Source of the DNA: Alphaproteobacteria bacterium PA4
GTDB taxonomy: Bacteria; Pseudomonadota; Alphaproteobacteria; Sphingomonadales; Sphingomonadaceae
Assembly (NCBI GenBank): GCA_002256005.1
Contig: NKIQ01000014.1
Location: 1 to 64,000, forward strand
Direction: 5' to 3'
DNA length: 64,000 bases
Below the pieces are notes generated by a model. It saw nothing but the letters and a program-made list of their open reading frames with translations. It ran no database searches and was not told where the DNA came from. A program made the position numbers and the translations under genes. Positions 29,981-39,307 of this stretch are shown piece after piece. Each line of letters starts with the position of its first letter. Position 1 is the stretch's first letter.

Positions 29981-30474
29981 GGCCGCACGCAATCGCCGAC
30001 ATGGCGACCAATGATTTCCATGCGCACCGACATCAGGCCGAAATTGATCTTGCCGCCAAGGTCAAATTGCTCGCCGCCCTGGGTGCCGGTCCATGCCACC
30101 GGACGCGCGCCAAAGGGCCCCTTGCAGGCGCCCCGCATCACCAGCTTGCCGCCCTGCAGGCGGGTTTCGCTGATGGCACATTGCGGCGCCCTTTTGTCCT
30201 GGCGCCCGGCGGGCTGGAACCGCAAGGGCGCCAGTGGATCCACCTGCAACTGCGCAAGCGTGAAGCAGGCGCGCCCGACGATCGGGGTTGCGTCCGCCGG
30301 GCCGCCAATCAGCCTGTGGGTGATCTCCCAGGCACCGGGCCTGAAATCGGCCATCGGCTCGGCGGCGGACTCCGCCCCGCTGGCCCCGCCCAAAACCAGC
30401 ATGGCGGCAATCGACAGGGGGACGACGTGCCTTGGACCATGGATCGGCACGGGGTGGCGACTTGATCGAGGCAT
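29977..30474 (-). CDS. DUF3617-like exported protein
   Basis: Signal peptide; FRPGAWEITHRLIGG...; C/W pattern; overlaps the downstream NodT gene. Confidence 0.7.
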   Translation of the reverse strand: MPRSSRHPVPIHGPRHVVPLSIAAMLVLGGASGAESAAEPMADFRPGAWEITHRLIGGPADATPIVGRACFTLAQLQVDPLAPLRFQPAGRQDKRAPQCAISETRLQGGKLVMRGACKGPFGARPVAWTGTQGGEQFDLGGKINFGLMSVRMEIIGRHVGDCVRP

Positions 30475-30712
30475 GCGCTGCACCTCATGAGCGGTGGTTC
30501 ACTGCACCCATGGTTAGCAACGGATCGTCACTGGATTTTGTCTGGCCTGTCACAATCCCGAACAGGATTCCTGTCCAGCCGAGCCGCGGCATTTCACCAA
30601 CCGCGGCCGGCGATGCGCCACAGGTCAAGCCTGGATCAGCGCCAGCCTTTCCGCGCGCGCACGCATTCAGGAAAGTTGGTGCACCAAAGAGGACAGAATT
30701 GGGACACAGAAA

Positions 30713-32023
30713 TCATTGGGAAACTTGGACCGATGGATGCAAATCGGGCTGCATCAGGTCATCAGCCTTGCTGGTGACAGACGGTCGGGTCATGAAACCC
30801 GGGGCATTGGCGATATCGGCGCCGGACATGGTCCTGCCGCCGAACAGATAGGGATAATGATACTCCCGCAAGGCTCGATGATAGGCCCGAACCTCGGCCT
30901 TGAAGGCAAGTTCGGCCTCGACGTCGCTGCCGGCCAGTGCCTGCAGCCCTTGCGCCGCCTTGATCGGCGGCAGCAGGCAGCCAATCGTCTGGGCCAGGCC
31001 CTCGCGTCGGGCGATGCCGGCATCGCGGGCGGCGCTGTCGGTGGCCACGGCGTCATCGCCCAATTGCTGGAAGGCGAAATACCATTTCCATTCAAAGGCA
31101 ACACCGGTGGCGGCCTGGTCGGCATAGGCCGGATACTGCCGGACAAAACGCGCCATCGTCTGCGCCTTGGGTCGATCCCAGCCGGCGTGCACGTCTTCGC
31201 GGTTCTCGCGGGCGATGGCGGCGGCATCGGGCAGCGGGACGGCGGCATTGATGCCAAGATGCGCGGCCGCCGGCACCACCAGCGTGATGGCAAACCAAAG
31301 CCCGGCCAACACGGCGGCTTGCGTGGCCGAAGCGGCCGGCAGCCGCGCCACGGCCAATGTCACCAGCATCCAGAACGCCAGGCTGAGCAACACCAGGCCG
31401 ACGGCAGCGCCCAGGCGCAGCGGGGCCGTGCCTTCGACCAGCGCGCCAATGGCCAGTGGCACCAGCAGCGCCAGCACCACCCCGCCGGCGCGCAGCACAA
31501 CGCGGGGGCTCCACAGCCGCTGCCGGGCCCGCGGCAGGCTGTCGAGCGCCGCCAGCCGACCGGCCTCGCGCTCGCCCGACCAGAGATCGTGCAGCAGGGC
31601 GATCAGCAGCAGCGGCGCCAGATAGACGGTGACGAAAGCGAAATCGAAACGGCCGGCCAGCAGCAGCTCTGGATTGGCGGCTTCATTGTCGTTGATCTGG
31701 CCTTCCAGTGCCAGGATGCGGATGCGCATCACCGCTGGCACGGCGTCCCCGCGCGTTGGCGCCACAAAGGCCAGATCGCCGGGCATGCGCCAAACCGGGA
31801 AGTTGCGATAATAGCCGAACTCGCCGGGATCACCCTTGGCAAAGGCGGTGATGGCCTGTGTCTCCCGGGTCTCCAGCGCCACCACCCGGGCGATGTCCGC
31901 ACGGATGGCCGCCACATCCGCCAGGCCAAGCGCCACCGCCATGCTGGCCAACAAGGCCAGCACCACCAGCCCCAACCGGGAAGGCCCGGCCAACAGCCGC
32001 CATTCGCGCGCCAGTGCCGTCAT
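30713..32023 (-). CDS. DUF3526-type ABC transporter permease
   Basis: TM - long extracytoplasmic segment - 5 TM topology; LLIALLHDLWSGEREAGRLAALDS; paired with a second DUF3526 gene. Confidence 0.8.
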   Translation of the reverse strand: MTALAREWRLLAGPSRLGLVVLALLASMAVALGLADVAAIRADIARVVALETRETQAITAFAKGDPGEFGYYRNFPVWRMPGDLAFVAPTRGDAVPAVMRIRILALEGQINDNEAANPELLLAGRFDFAFVTVYLAPLLLIALLHDLWSGEREAGRLAALDSLPRARQRLWSPRVVLRAGGVVLALLVPLAIGALVEGTAPLRLGAAVGLVLLSLAFWMLVTLAVARLPAASATQAAVLAGLWFAITLVVPAAAHLGINAAVPLPDAAAIARENREDVHAGWDRPKAQTMARFVRQYPAYADQAATGVAFEWKWYFAFQQLGDDAVATDSAARDAGIARREGLAQTIGCLLPPIKAAQGLQALAGSDVEAELAFKAEVRAYHRALREYHYPYLFGGRTMSGADIANAPGFMTRPSVTSKADDLMQPDLHPSVQVSQ

Positions 32024-33462
32024 CACGCCGGCTCCTGCCGGCTGGCACGCGCCAGCAGCCACAGCAGCGCAGCACCCCACAACAGCATGACCGCCAGCGC
32101 GGGCAGCATACCGGCCATGCGGTCCGCCCGTGCCGGGCCCTGATGATGGAATGGCGTCTGTTCGGCCCAGAAGCGGGCCGAAACGCGGCTCTGGCGCTCG
32201 GCGATCGGGTCGCGATTGCGGGCGGCATCATCGCCGGCGCGCACCTGGAAGGTGTGCAGGCCGTTGAGCGACTGGATCAGGCGATAGCGATGCGCTTCGG
32301 CTGCGTCCTGAAAGGCGATATGGCTGGCCAGATCGGTGGCGGCGCCGGCCATGCTGGCCTGGGCAAAGCCGATCGCCGGGCTGACCACCCCCAGCATTTC
32401 CAGCAGGCGATGCTGCTGCAGCTGCACGGCGGCCAGCTGGGCGGCGTGCCGGGCAAACAGCTGGCTGGTCAGCCGCTCCCCTTCCGTCGACATCGCACCG
32501 CGATAGTTGAAGGGCAGATCCTCCACTCTGGTGACGCCATGGCGCTTGAGCAGGGCAGCCTTGAAGGCGGCGAAATGCGGGTCGTTCGGATTGTGGCTGT
32601 CGCCCAGCCCGCGCAGTTCCTGGTGGATGATCAGATCGGTTTCGGCCTTGGTGGGCAGCGGATAGGCCAGCGCCGCCACGCCGGCCGCGACGCGCGGCAC
32701 CAGCACCACCAGCACCGCCCAGGCCAGCACCAGCGCCATCAGCGCCGCTTGCGCGGAGCGGGCACGCACCGACACCAGCGTGATGCCCAGCACCCACAAG
32801 GCCAGCCACAACAGGGCGGCGAGCGCCATCAGCGCGGCCACGGCGGCATCCTGCGGCGCCTGCACCACCGCATGCGCCAGCGCCGCCAGCGCCGGCAATG
32901 CCGCCAGCCCGGCCACCAGGCCCAGCGCCAGCGCCTTGCCGGCGATCAGCGCGCCCGTGCTGGCCCCATGGGTCAGCTGCAGGCGCAACAGCCCGGCCTC
33001 GCGTTCGGCAACGATCATCGCAAAGCCAATGAACACCAGCAGCAGCGGCACCAGCACGCGCAGCACAAAGGCCGGGGTGAGCTGGCCAAAGCGGATCAGC
33101 CCCGACGATTCACGCGCCGCGCCCAGGGTGGTGGCATTCTGGCGATGCCCTTCAAGATAGATCAGTGACCCGGCAAAGGCGTCCACGCCGGGATCGAACG
33201 CCGCCAGTGGCCCCAGGGGCCGCAGGGCATAGGTGCCATAATGCACCATGCGGTGGGGGTGACGATCCGGCTGGTTGGCAAATTGGGTGTTGGCGGCCAT
33301 CTGCGCCGCAGCGCGATCGGCGGCCATGCGGCTGGCCTGGCTGGCCCCGGTGACAGCGGCAATGGCCGACAACATGCCGAGCAGCACCAGCGCCACCACG
33401 GCCAGGCGCGCCCGCCCGAACAGCCGCAGTTGCAGCGCCGCAATGGCCCGCACCCGGCTCAT
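32023..33462 (-). CDS. DUF3526-type ABC transporter permease
   Basis: LVFIGFAMIVAEREAGLLRLQLTHGAS; same topology; overlaps adjacent genes. Confidence 0.8.
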   Translation of the reverse strand: MSRVRAIAALQLRLFGRARLAVVALVLLGMLSAIAAVTGASQASRMAADRAAAQMAANTQFANQPDRHPHRMVHYGTYALRPLGPLAAFDPGVDAFAGSLIYLEGHRQNATTLGAARESSGLIRFGQLTPAFVLRVLVPLLLVFIGFAMIVAEREAGLLRLQLTHGASTGALIAGKALALGLVAGLAALPALAALAHAVVQAPQDAAVAALMALAALLWLALWVLGITLVSVRARSAQAALMALVLAWAVLVVLVPRVAAGVAALAYPLPTKAETDLIIHQELRGLGDSHNPNDPHFAAFKAALLKRHGVTRVEDLPFNYRGAMSTEGERLTSQLFARHAAQLAAVQLQQHRLLEMLGVVSPAIGFAQASMAGAATDLASHIAFQDAAEAHRYRLIQSLNGLHTFQVRAGDDAARNRDPIAERQSRVSARFWAEQTPFHHQGPARADRMAGMLPALAVMLLWGAALLWLLARASRQEPA

Positions 33463-34172
33463 GCCGCGACAACGCCATCGTGCAGGGCATTGAGATCAAA
33501 GCGCGGCCCGGTCGCGGCGGCGCGCCATTCCCGCGCCAGCCGGCCACCGGCCAACAGGCCGATGCGGCCCGCGACATCGGCGGCGCCAAACAGATCATGG
33601 GTCACCATCAGCACCGAAACGCCACGCGACGCGACATCGGCCACCAGCGCGTGAAAATCCCGCGTGGCCGCCGGATCAAGGCCCGAAGTCGGCTCGTCGA
33701 GCAGCAGCAGCGGCGTGCGGCGTAGCAGCGCCAGCGCGATCGCCGTCTTCTGGCGCATGCCCTTGGAAAAGCCGCCCACCGGCCGGTCCCAGGCGCTTTG
33801 TGCCAGCTTGACCGCGGCAAAGGCCCCCTCCACCTCGTCGCGACCGCGCGGGCTGCTGGCCAGATCAAGGAAATAGGCAATATTCTCGCGCGCGGTGAAC
33901 GTCGGATACAGGGCCACATTTTCCGGCAAATAGGCGGTCGCCGCGCGCACCGCGTCTGCTGCGACGGCGGGATCATGGCCAGCCACCAGCACCCGGCCAG
34001 CGCTGCGCTGCAGCAGGCCAAGCGTGGCGAACAGCGTCGTCGACTTGCCGGCGCCATTGCCGCCCAGCAGCGCATAGACGTCGCCCGGCGCCAGCGTCAG
34101 CGACAGCCCGTCGACAACGCGGCGGCCACCGCGCTCCACCACCAGACCATCGATGGCCAGCGTGGCCGTCAT
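33459..34172 (-). CDS. ABC transporter ATP-binding protein
   Basis: LLGGNGAGKSTTLFATLGL; GFSKGMRQKTAIALALL; LLLDEPTSGLDP. Confidence 0.94.
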   Translation of the reverse strand: MTATLAIDGLVVERGGRRVVDGLSLTLAPGDVYALLGGNGAGKSTTLFATLGLLQRSAGRVLVAGHDPAVAADAVRAATAYLPENVALYPTFTARENIAYFLDLASSPRGRDEVEGAFAAVKLAQSAWDRPVGGFSKGMRQKTAIALALLRRTPLLLLDEPTSGLDPAATRDFHALVADVASRGVSVLMVTHDLFGAADVAGRIGLLAGGRLAREWRAAATGPRFDLNALHDGVVAA

Positions 34173-36301
34173 CAGAAGCGAACCCGCGCCGCCACAGTTG
34201 CGGCGCGTGGCTGGCCGGGCTGCACCCACAATTGCGCAAAGCTGTTGGTGTAATAGGTGGCGTTGAACAGGTTGCTGACCTCGGCAAACAGCTCCACCTT
34301 CTGGCTGATGTCGGCCCGCACGAACAGCCGGGCCAGGGTATAGGCGGGCAGGAAGAACTGGGTCGCTGTTTCGCCCAGCCGTCCGCCGGTGTGCTGCACG
34401 CCCCCGCCCAGGGTCAGCTTCAGATCGTCCGTCACCTGCACGCCTTTGGCGGCCTGCACGTTAAACTGGTGACGCGGGATGTTGATCAGGCGATCGCCCA
34501 CCCGGATGTTGAGACTGAAATTGGGATCGAGCACCGCCGCCCGCGCCGTCGCGTCCACAAAGGCATAGCTGAACAGCAGATCGACATCGCCGGGCAGCTT
34601 GCCATTCAGGTCGACTTCGAGGCCGCGGCTGCGCGCCTGGCCGATCGGCACCGAAAAGCCCGGATTGGACGGATCGGCCGCCAGCACATTGTCCTTGCTG
34701 AGGGTGAACAGCGCGACCGTGCCGGTCAGCTTGCCATCCAGCAGGTTGAGCTTGGCGCCGGCTTCGGCAGAACGGCTGGTTTCCGGATTGAAGATGCGGC
34801 CGACGACATCCGCGCCGATGTTGGCGCGGAAGCCCTCACCATAAGCGGCGTAAAGCGACAGCGCCGGGCTGGCTTCATAGACAATCCCGGCTTGCGGCGA
34901 GAAGCGGCTGAAATTGCGGGTGCTGGCCACACCATTGGCCCGGTTGAGGGTGGTGAGCTTGAAATCATCATAACGCCCGCCCAGGCGGACCTGCACACCG
35001 CCGCCCAGATCGATCTGATCCTGCACATAGGCGCCAAAGGCCTGTTGCGTGTCCAGCCGGTTGGTCTGCGGGCCCGGTGTCGGCAACGGGAAGCGGCCAT
35101 AGACGGGGGCCAGGATATCGATGTCATTCGATTGCTGGGCCGTGGTCGCGGTGCCGATCGACGGCGGCCGGAAACGCAGGAACAGCTGGCTGTTCTCGAA
35201 CCGGTCATAGTCTGCCCCAAACAGCAGACGATGCTTCAGCGCGCCGGTCGCTAAGCGGCCCTGCACTTCGCCCCGCAGCACCTGATGTTCGGCATCATAA
35301 TCCCGGAACCGGCGCTGGCGCGACAAGGAACGGCCATCACGAAACAGGCGCTGGCGGCTGGCGGCCAGCTCGGCTTCGGTGGAAAAACCGGTGAGGCGGG
35401 TGTCGCGGTGCTGACCACCGATAAGGGCCGACCAGTCATCGCTGAACTGGTGGCTCAACTGCAGCTGGTGGCCGTTGACTTCGGCCGCAAGCGGCCCATC
35501 GCCCGGCTCGCCAAGAAAGGTGCGGCGGTCCATCACGCCCAGCTTGCCATTGATGGCGACGACACCGCGATCAAACGGCGCGTTGGCGCGGGTCAGCTCC
35601 AGTTCATAGGTGAGCGCGGTCTTCTCGCCCAGCTTGACCAGCACCGACGGCGTGAAACCCCAGCGGTCGGATCTTGTGCCGCGGAAGCTGCCGGCGTCTT
35701 CATAAAAGCCGATCAGCCGCACCGCCGCCACGTCGGCCAGCGCCAGGTTCACATCGCCATCAACCCGCTGGCGATCCCAGCTGCCAGCCTGCACGCCGAT
35801 GCTGGCCCGCGTGTCGAAATCGGCCTTTTTGGTGACAATATTGATGACGCCGCCCGGCTCGCCGCGGCCGAACAGCGCCGCCTGCGGGCCTTTCAGCACC
35901 TCGATCTTCTCGATGCCCGACACATCGCGGACCCCGCCAAAGCCGCGACCGTTGTTGAAGCCGTTGACCAGATAGCCGGAGGGAAGATTCTCATCCCCGG
36001 CAAAGCCGCGCACGGCAAAGGCGTCCCACAGCCCGCCAAAATTGTTCTGCCGCGCCACCGAGGCATTCAGATCCAGCGCGTCGGTCAGCCGCAGGATATT
36101 GTTGTTGGCCAGCCAGGCCTGATCGATCGTGGTGATCGCGGCCGGAGTTTCCTGAATGGTGAAGTCACCGCGATAGGGCTGGCGGGTGGCCGTGACAGTG
36201 ATTTCGGCAGCGCCGCGGGTTTCGGCGTCGGCATCGGCTTCGGCCGCGCAGGCTGGAAGGGCAGTGCCAGCCAGCAGCAAGGCAGCGATATGGCGGATCA
36301 T
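34172..36301 (-). CDS. TonB-dependent siderophore-type receptor
   Basis: Signal peptide; plug domain GVRDVSGIEKIEVLKGPQAALFGRGEPGGVINIVTKKA; C-terminal aromatic (RVRF). Confidence 0.93.
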   Translation of the reverse strand: MIRHIAALLLAGTALPACAAEADADAETRGAAEITVTATRQPYRGDFTIQETPAAITTIDQAWLANNNILRLTDALDLNASVARQNNFGGLWDAFAVRGFAGDENLPSGYLVNGFNNGRGFGGVRDVSGIEKIEVLKGPQAALFGRGEPGGVINIVTKKADFDTRASIGVQAGSWDRQRVDGDVNLALADVAAVRLIGFYEDAGSFRGTRSDRWGFTPSVLVKLGEKTALTYELELTRANAPFDRGVVAINGKLGVMDRRTFLGEPGDGPLAAEVNGHQLQLSHQFSDDWSALIGGQHRDTRLTGFSTEAELAASRQRLFRDGRSLSRQRRFRDYDAEHQVLRGEVQGRLATGALKHRLLFGADYDRFENSQLFLRFRPPSIGTATTAQQSNDIDILAPVYGRFPLPTPGPQTNRLDTQQAFGAYVQDQIDLGGGVQVRLGGRYDDFKLTTLNRANGVASTRNFSRFSPQAGIVYEASPALSLYAAYGEGFRANIGADVVGRIFNPETSRSAEAGAKLNLLDGKLTGTVALFTLSKDNVLAADPSNPGFSVPIGQARSRGLEVDLNGKLPGDVDLLFSYAFVDATARAAVLDPNFSLNIRVGDRLINIPRHQFNVQAAKGVQVTDDLKLTLGGGVQHTGGRLGETATQFFLPAYTLARLFVRADISQKVELFAEVSNLFNATYYTNSFAQLWVQPGQPRAATVAARVRF

Positions 36302-36551
36302 GGGTTCCTCGTGAATGGCAGCTGATTCTGAATCCGGGGCGCTTGATACAAGATATCATCATCTAAACAAGTCGTAACCTTGCGCATTGCCGGATACCGA
36401 TTGACGCATCAGACACGGGGTTCTGCCGGCTCGATGCACGCCTGCGCGGTCACGACCGATGGCGGCGCCGGGGAGCAATTCTGGCCCCGCGTCTTGCTGA
36501 ACCGGCGGCACCCGCCAAAACCGGCCACCGGTGGCACGAAGGCCCCAGGCG

Positions 36552-36890
36552 TCAGGCGCCGCGTGCCGGCAGCACGCATTGCTTCCAGATGCCGCCGAGC
36601 GTCTTGAACCCGTCGCGGACCTCGACGCGACTGCCACGACCGTCCGGATAGATGGTGAAGGCCTTGGACACGGCCCGATAACCATTCTTGAGGAGCACGA
36701 TCTTTGCGCCGTCATCCTGATCCAGAACGGCGACATTGTTCTTGTTGGCAAGGCAGAAGGCGACTTTGTTGACCGACAGATCGGTCCGGTAGACTTCAGT
36801 GGCCGGCCGGCTGAGCACGGTCTGTGTCGAAGCGCAGGCACTCAGGGCGAGCGGCGCCATGACGGCAAGCACGGGACGCACGAGGTTCAT
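36552..36890 (-). CDS. Small lipoprotein of unknown function
   Basis: MNLVRPVLAVMAPLALSACAS lipobox; 112 aa. Confidence 0.65.
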   Translation of the reverse strand: MNLVRPVLAVMAPLALSACASTQTVLSRPATEVYRTDLSVNKVAFCLANKNNVAVLDQDDGAKIVLLKNGYRAVSKAFTIYPDGRGSRVEVRDGFKTLGGIWKQCVLPARGA

Positions 36891-37136
36891 TACCGATTCC
36901 TCGTTTAGCGATATACCCCCGTATGACAGCAATGCAGTTGTCGCCCTGGCGTGCGAGCCGCGAGCGGCACGCTGTTGATCTGCTTGGGGTGAACTGCCGG
37001 TCTGCCGCGGCTGGGGGGGCTTGGGGTCCGGACCCTGAGGTCAGTCGCAACCAACCGGCAGTTCAAGTGATGAACCTAAGCCATTGCCCAACATGCCGCG
37101 ACGAATGTTCGTCTATAATCTCGATAATGGAGACAA

Positions 37137-38543
37137 TCATCCGGCCCGCCAGCCGCCGCCCAGCGCGCGAAAGGCGGTCACCGCGCTGCGCGCCGCTTCG
37201 GCCCGGGCAATGATGGCCTGCTCCTCTGCATCCTGCCGCTGCCGGCGCACGGCGATTTCGTCCACCAGGCTGAGGCTGCCGGCCTGCCAGGCGGCATGTG
37301 TGCGGGCCTGGGCGGCCAGCAGGGCACGCCGCGCTTCGTCCAGCTGATTGGCCACCTGGCGGTTGCGCGTCAGCGCCGAAAGCGAATCCTCTGCCTCTGC
37401 CACCGCCAGCAGCGCTGTCTGGCGATAGGCAGCGACAGACTCGCGCAGTCGGCCCCTGGCTGCCGCTTCCTGGGCGCGCAGCCGGCCACCGGCAAAGATC
37501 GGCGCGCTGATCTGGGCTTCGGCTCCCAGCTGAACAGCGCCGGCCGTCAACAGACTGGTCATGCCATTGGCCAGAAAACCGGCAAAACCCGACAAGGTGA
37601 GCCGCGGATATCTGGCGGCAATCGCTTCGGCAACATTGGCATCGTTCGCCGCCACCTGACGCTGGGCCGCCACAACATCAGGCCGACCAGACAGCAACGC
37701 CGCCGGGCCATCGGCCGCCGCAACCATCGGCACCGCCGGTATCGCGCCACCACCCATTTCGCGTTCGGCACTGCCGGGCGCCCGGCCCATCAGCACGTCA
37801 AGCCGGTTGAACTGCACCTCCAGGCCGGCTTCCAGCGCCGGAATGGCGGTGCTGGCCGCCGCGCGGCTGGCGGCGACCTGGTCAGCCTCCACCGCCGCAG
37901 CCACACCGCCGGCCGCCCGTGCGCCCACCAGCTGCGATAATGTGTCGAACGTGGCCAGCCGTTCGTGCGCCACCGCCAGCCGGGCTTGCAAACCGCGCGC
38001 CATGATGAAGGCATCACAGACTTCGGCAGCGATGGTCAGCCGGGCGCCGGCCACGCCGGCCTCCGCCGCCGCCTTGCGGGCCAGCGCAGCGCGGCTGGCT
38101 GCCGAGAGGCCGCCAAACAGGTCAAGTTCCCAGGCGGCCGAACTAGTCAGGCCATAACGTTCCACCGTGCGGGTGAAACCGGGGATACGCGACGTGAGCT
38201 TGCCCTGCTGGTCTTCGATCGACAGTTGCTGAATGCCAGCCGTGCCGCTGGCCAACAGCGTCGGCAGCCTCGCCCCACGCGCCGCCTTCAATGCTGCTGC
38301 CGCGGTTTCCAGCCGGGCCGCCGCCATTTCAATGTCAAGATTGCCTGCCAGCGCCAGGTCCACCATGCGGTCAAGTTGCGGATCACCGAATTGCTGCCAC
38401 CACCGGGCATCCAAACTGCCAGTGACGCTGATGGCGTTGCGATATTGATCGGGCAAGGCTGGCGGCGCCGGCAGCGGCGGCCGGGCAGCAGCGCTGGTGG
38501 CAGCCAGCAGGGCAAAAGCGATGGCATTCAGAGACGGACGCAT
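37137..38543 (-). CDS. NodT-family outer membrane efflux protein
   Basis: WWQQFGDPQLDRMVDLALAGNLDIEMAAARLETA; LLSGRPDVVAAQRQVAANDANVAEAIAARYPRLTLSG; divergent from tetR. Confidence 0.9.
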   Translation of the reverse strand: MRPSLNAIAFALLAATSAAARPPLPAPPALPDQYRNAISVTGSLDARWWQQFGDPQLDRMVDLALAGNLDIEMAAARLETAAAALKAARGARLPTLLASGTAGIQQLSIEDQQGKLTSRIPGFTRTVERYGLTSSAAWELDLFGGLSAASRAALARKAAAEAGVAGARLTIAAEVCDAFIMARGLQARLAVAHERLATFDTLSQLVGARAAGGVAAAVEADQVAASRAAASTAIPALEAGLEVQFNRLDVLMGRAPGSAEREMGGGAIPAVPMVAAADGPAALLSGRPDVVAAQRQVAANDANVAEAIAARYPRLTLSGFAGFLANGMTSLLTAGAVQLGAEAQISAPIFAGGRLRAQEAAARGRLRESVAAYRQTALLAVAEAEDSLSALTRNRQVANQLDEARRALLAAQARTHAAWQAGSLSLVDEIAVRRQRQDAEEQAIIARAEAARSAVTAFRALGGGWRAG

Positions 38544-38590
38544 GACATGATTCCTTGACATGTGAACAGTGATAAAATACATTCTTTTTC

Positions 38591-39226
38591 ATGAAAAGCA
38601 ACGATCCAATTTCAGGAAAACGACGCGCGGGACGGCCCAGTGTCGATCGCAGGGACGAGATTCTCGACGCGGCGGAGCGACTCTATGACGCCATCGGGTT
38701 CGACAAGACGACGATTGGCGATGTCGCGCGGGAGCTGGGCATGTCCCCGGCCAACCTGTATCGCTTCTTTGCCAACCGCCAGGCCATCGATGAAGCCGTG
38801 GCCGCGCGACAGTTGCGCCTTATTGAAGATGCTGCCTGGGCAGAGGCACGCCGCGCCCATCTTGATCCCGAAGCCGCCTTTCGGCAGCTTTGCGTTGCTG
38901 TTTCATTGAAAACACGCGATCTTCTGCTAGAAAGTGGCCGGGCGAGCGAGCTTTGCCTGGCCGCCACCCGAGGCAAATGGCAGCCGGTCCGCGCCTATAT
39001 GGGCACCTTGCATGGCGCCGTGCGGCATGTGTTGTCGGAAGGCGTGGCCCAGGGCGTTTTCCGCAGCGGTCGCAACAGCGACGAAACGGCAGCCACTGTC
39101 GTCAACGCCATGGTGGCGGTGTGGCACCCGATCATCATTGACGCCAATGGCGCGGAGGCGCTGGAAGCCAATGCCGTCGCCCTGGCTGATCTGCTGCTAT
39201 CGGGGTTGAAAATAAAAAGTGATTAA
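38591..39226 (+). CDS. TetR-family transcriptional regulator
   Basis: RDEILDAAERLYDAIGFDKTTIGDVARELGMSPANLYRFFANR. Confidence 0.93.
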   Translation: MKSNDPISGKRRAGRPSVDRRDEILDAAERLYDAIGFDKTTIGDVARELGMSPANLYRFFANRQAIDEAVAARQLRLIEDAAWAEARRAHLDPEAAFRQLCVAVSLKTRDLLLESGRASELCLAATRGKWQPVRAYMGTLHGAVRHVLSEGVAQGVFRSGRNSDETAATVVNAMVAVWHPIIIDANGAEALEANAVALADLLLSGLKIKSD

Positions 39227-39307
39227 TGATGATATTTTTCATCTTATCATGAAAGCCATCTGAGGCTATATCGGAGTCGACACCCCGGGTTTGGGCTGGA
39301 GACGACG

